Below, piece after piece: positions 63,636 to 64,000 of a stretch of DNA of 64,000 nucleotides; within the stretch, counting starts at the first letter, position 1, and each line of letters opens with the position of its first letter. Under the pieces are notes generated by a model. It made no database searches. It worked only from the letters and a program-made list of their open reading frames with translations, and was not told the origin of the DNA. Both the position numbers and the translations under genes were made by a program. The DNA is from Nakamurella multipartita DSM 44233 (lineage in GTDB: Bacteria; Actinomycetota; Actinomycetes; Mycobacteriales; Nakamurellaceae), in NCBI RefSeq assembly GCF_000024365.1, contig NC_013235.1, positions 5,890,001-5,954,000 of the forward strand. The letters run 5' to 3'.

Positions 63636-64000
63636 ATGACCGAAATGCGCGAATCCGCGACGAGCTATGAACCGGTCGAGGGTGATTCGATCCTCGTGTC
63701 CAGCCAGGACGCCGAGCTGGTGACCAGCACCCTGAAGGACGAGCTAGGCATTCTGGTCGGTCGGTCCGAGCCGGATTCACGCCTGGGTCTGACCCTGCTC
63801 GAGTTCGTCCCGCCGGCCCAGCTCGACGATCGCGACCTGGGCCGGGCCAGTGAAAAGGCGCCCGAGGTGTTCGTCCTCGGCGGCCCCGGCGAGCTGGTGC
63901 TCGACGCCGTGCTCGGCCGGCTTCGCGAGATCTTCCGGGCTCGCAACGCCGCCTGGATACCCACCATGGGCAAGAACCGCACGCTGACCCAGTCCATCGA
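63636..64000 (+). CDS. Unknown protein divergent from the CHAT gene, 3' end cut by the window
   Basis: ATG 63636 opens a frame to the edge (121 codons visible), beginning MTEMRESATSYEPVEG and containing SSQDAELVTSTLKDEL and APEVFVLGGPGELVLDAVL. I do not recognise a family. Acidic and soluble so far, with no signal peptide. It shares an 85-bp divergent promoter region with the CHAT operon (TACTAT near 63622 could be a -10), so it may belong to the same system; N-terminal parts of subtilase-like partners are one possibility. Confidence 0.6.
   Translation, partial: MTEMRESATSYEPVEGDSILVSSQDAELVTSTLKDELGILVGRSEPDSRLGLTLLEFVPPAQLDDRDLGRASEKAPEVFVLGGPGELVLDAVLGRLREIFRARNAAWIPTMGKNRTLTQSI

Overview
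The window is very GC-rich DNA (G/C-dominated third codon positions, many GTG starts and 4-bp gene overlaps) from an actinobacterium. I cannot name the species. The F420-free, carboxydovore-like gene set (form I CO dehydrogenase, GTP-type PEPCK, class II FBPase, IclR-linked glycerol genes) fits a soil actinomycete, for example the Frankineae/Nakamurellales type.

Layout. 1-705 (minus): start of a polA-like exonuclease/polymerase gene and a small acidic protein. 907-11232: a selenium locus. A formate dehydrogenase operon (fdhG with an in-frame UGA for selenocysteine, iron-sulfur subunit, NrfD-type membrane subunit) is followed by selD, the selenocysteine tRNA gene, selA and selB. Every core factor needed to make and insert Sec thus sits beside a Sec enzyme. 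11917-20509: a form I aerobic CO dehydrogenase operon (coxM, coxS, coxL, an XdhC-YHS maturation protein, a MoxR ATPase, a VWA protein). An IS110-family element lies between coxS and coxL. A CoxG-like gene lies 30 kb away at 49874.

20510-29838: mixed genes (membrane proteins, CGNR regulator, CocE-type hydrolase, acyl-CoA dehydrogenase, a histidine-kinase-like protein lacking its histidine, lactate dehydrogenase with a visible promoter/operator, uracil-DNA glycosylase). 29881-37857: glycerol region, with glpX, glpD, glpF and glpK on the minus strand and an IclR regulator overlapping a second glycerol kinase on the plus strand. 37870-51689: cyclic-di-GMP proteins, a tRNA-like RNA with its own terminator, transhydrogenase, a GroES-like protein, a large PLP decarboxylase and a branched-chain-type 2-oxoacid dehydrogenase operon. 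52009-59527: PEPCK, a class II amidotransferase, a lipoprotein with an aspartic-protease motif and a TldD/TldE pair. 59583-64000: a CHAT-TPR protein, sigma factor and small protein operon, with a divergent gene cut by the window edge.

The respiratory theme is oxidation of trace or simple donors (formate, CO, lactate, glycerol) into the quinone pool, with gluconeogenic enzymes (PEPCK, GlpX) nearby. The most unusual items are: a nested palindromic repeat present both between genes and in frame inside the XdhC-YHS linker; an IS110 insertion whose non-coding end carries a 10-nt match to its own target (bridge-RNA guide candidate); a class-II tRNA-like RNA that cannot form a normal acceptor stem; and the CHAT/sigma cassette.
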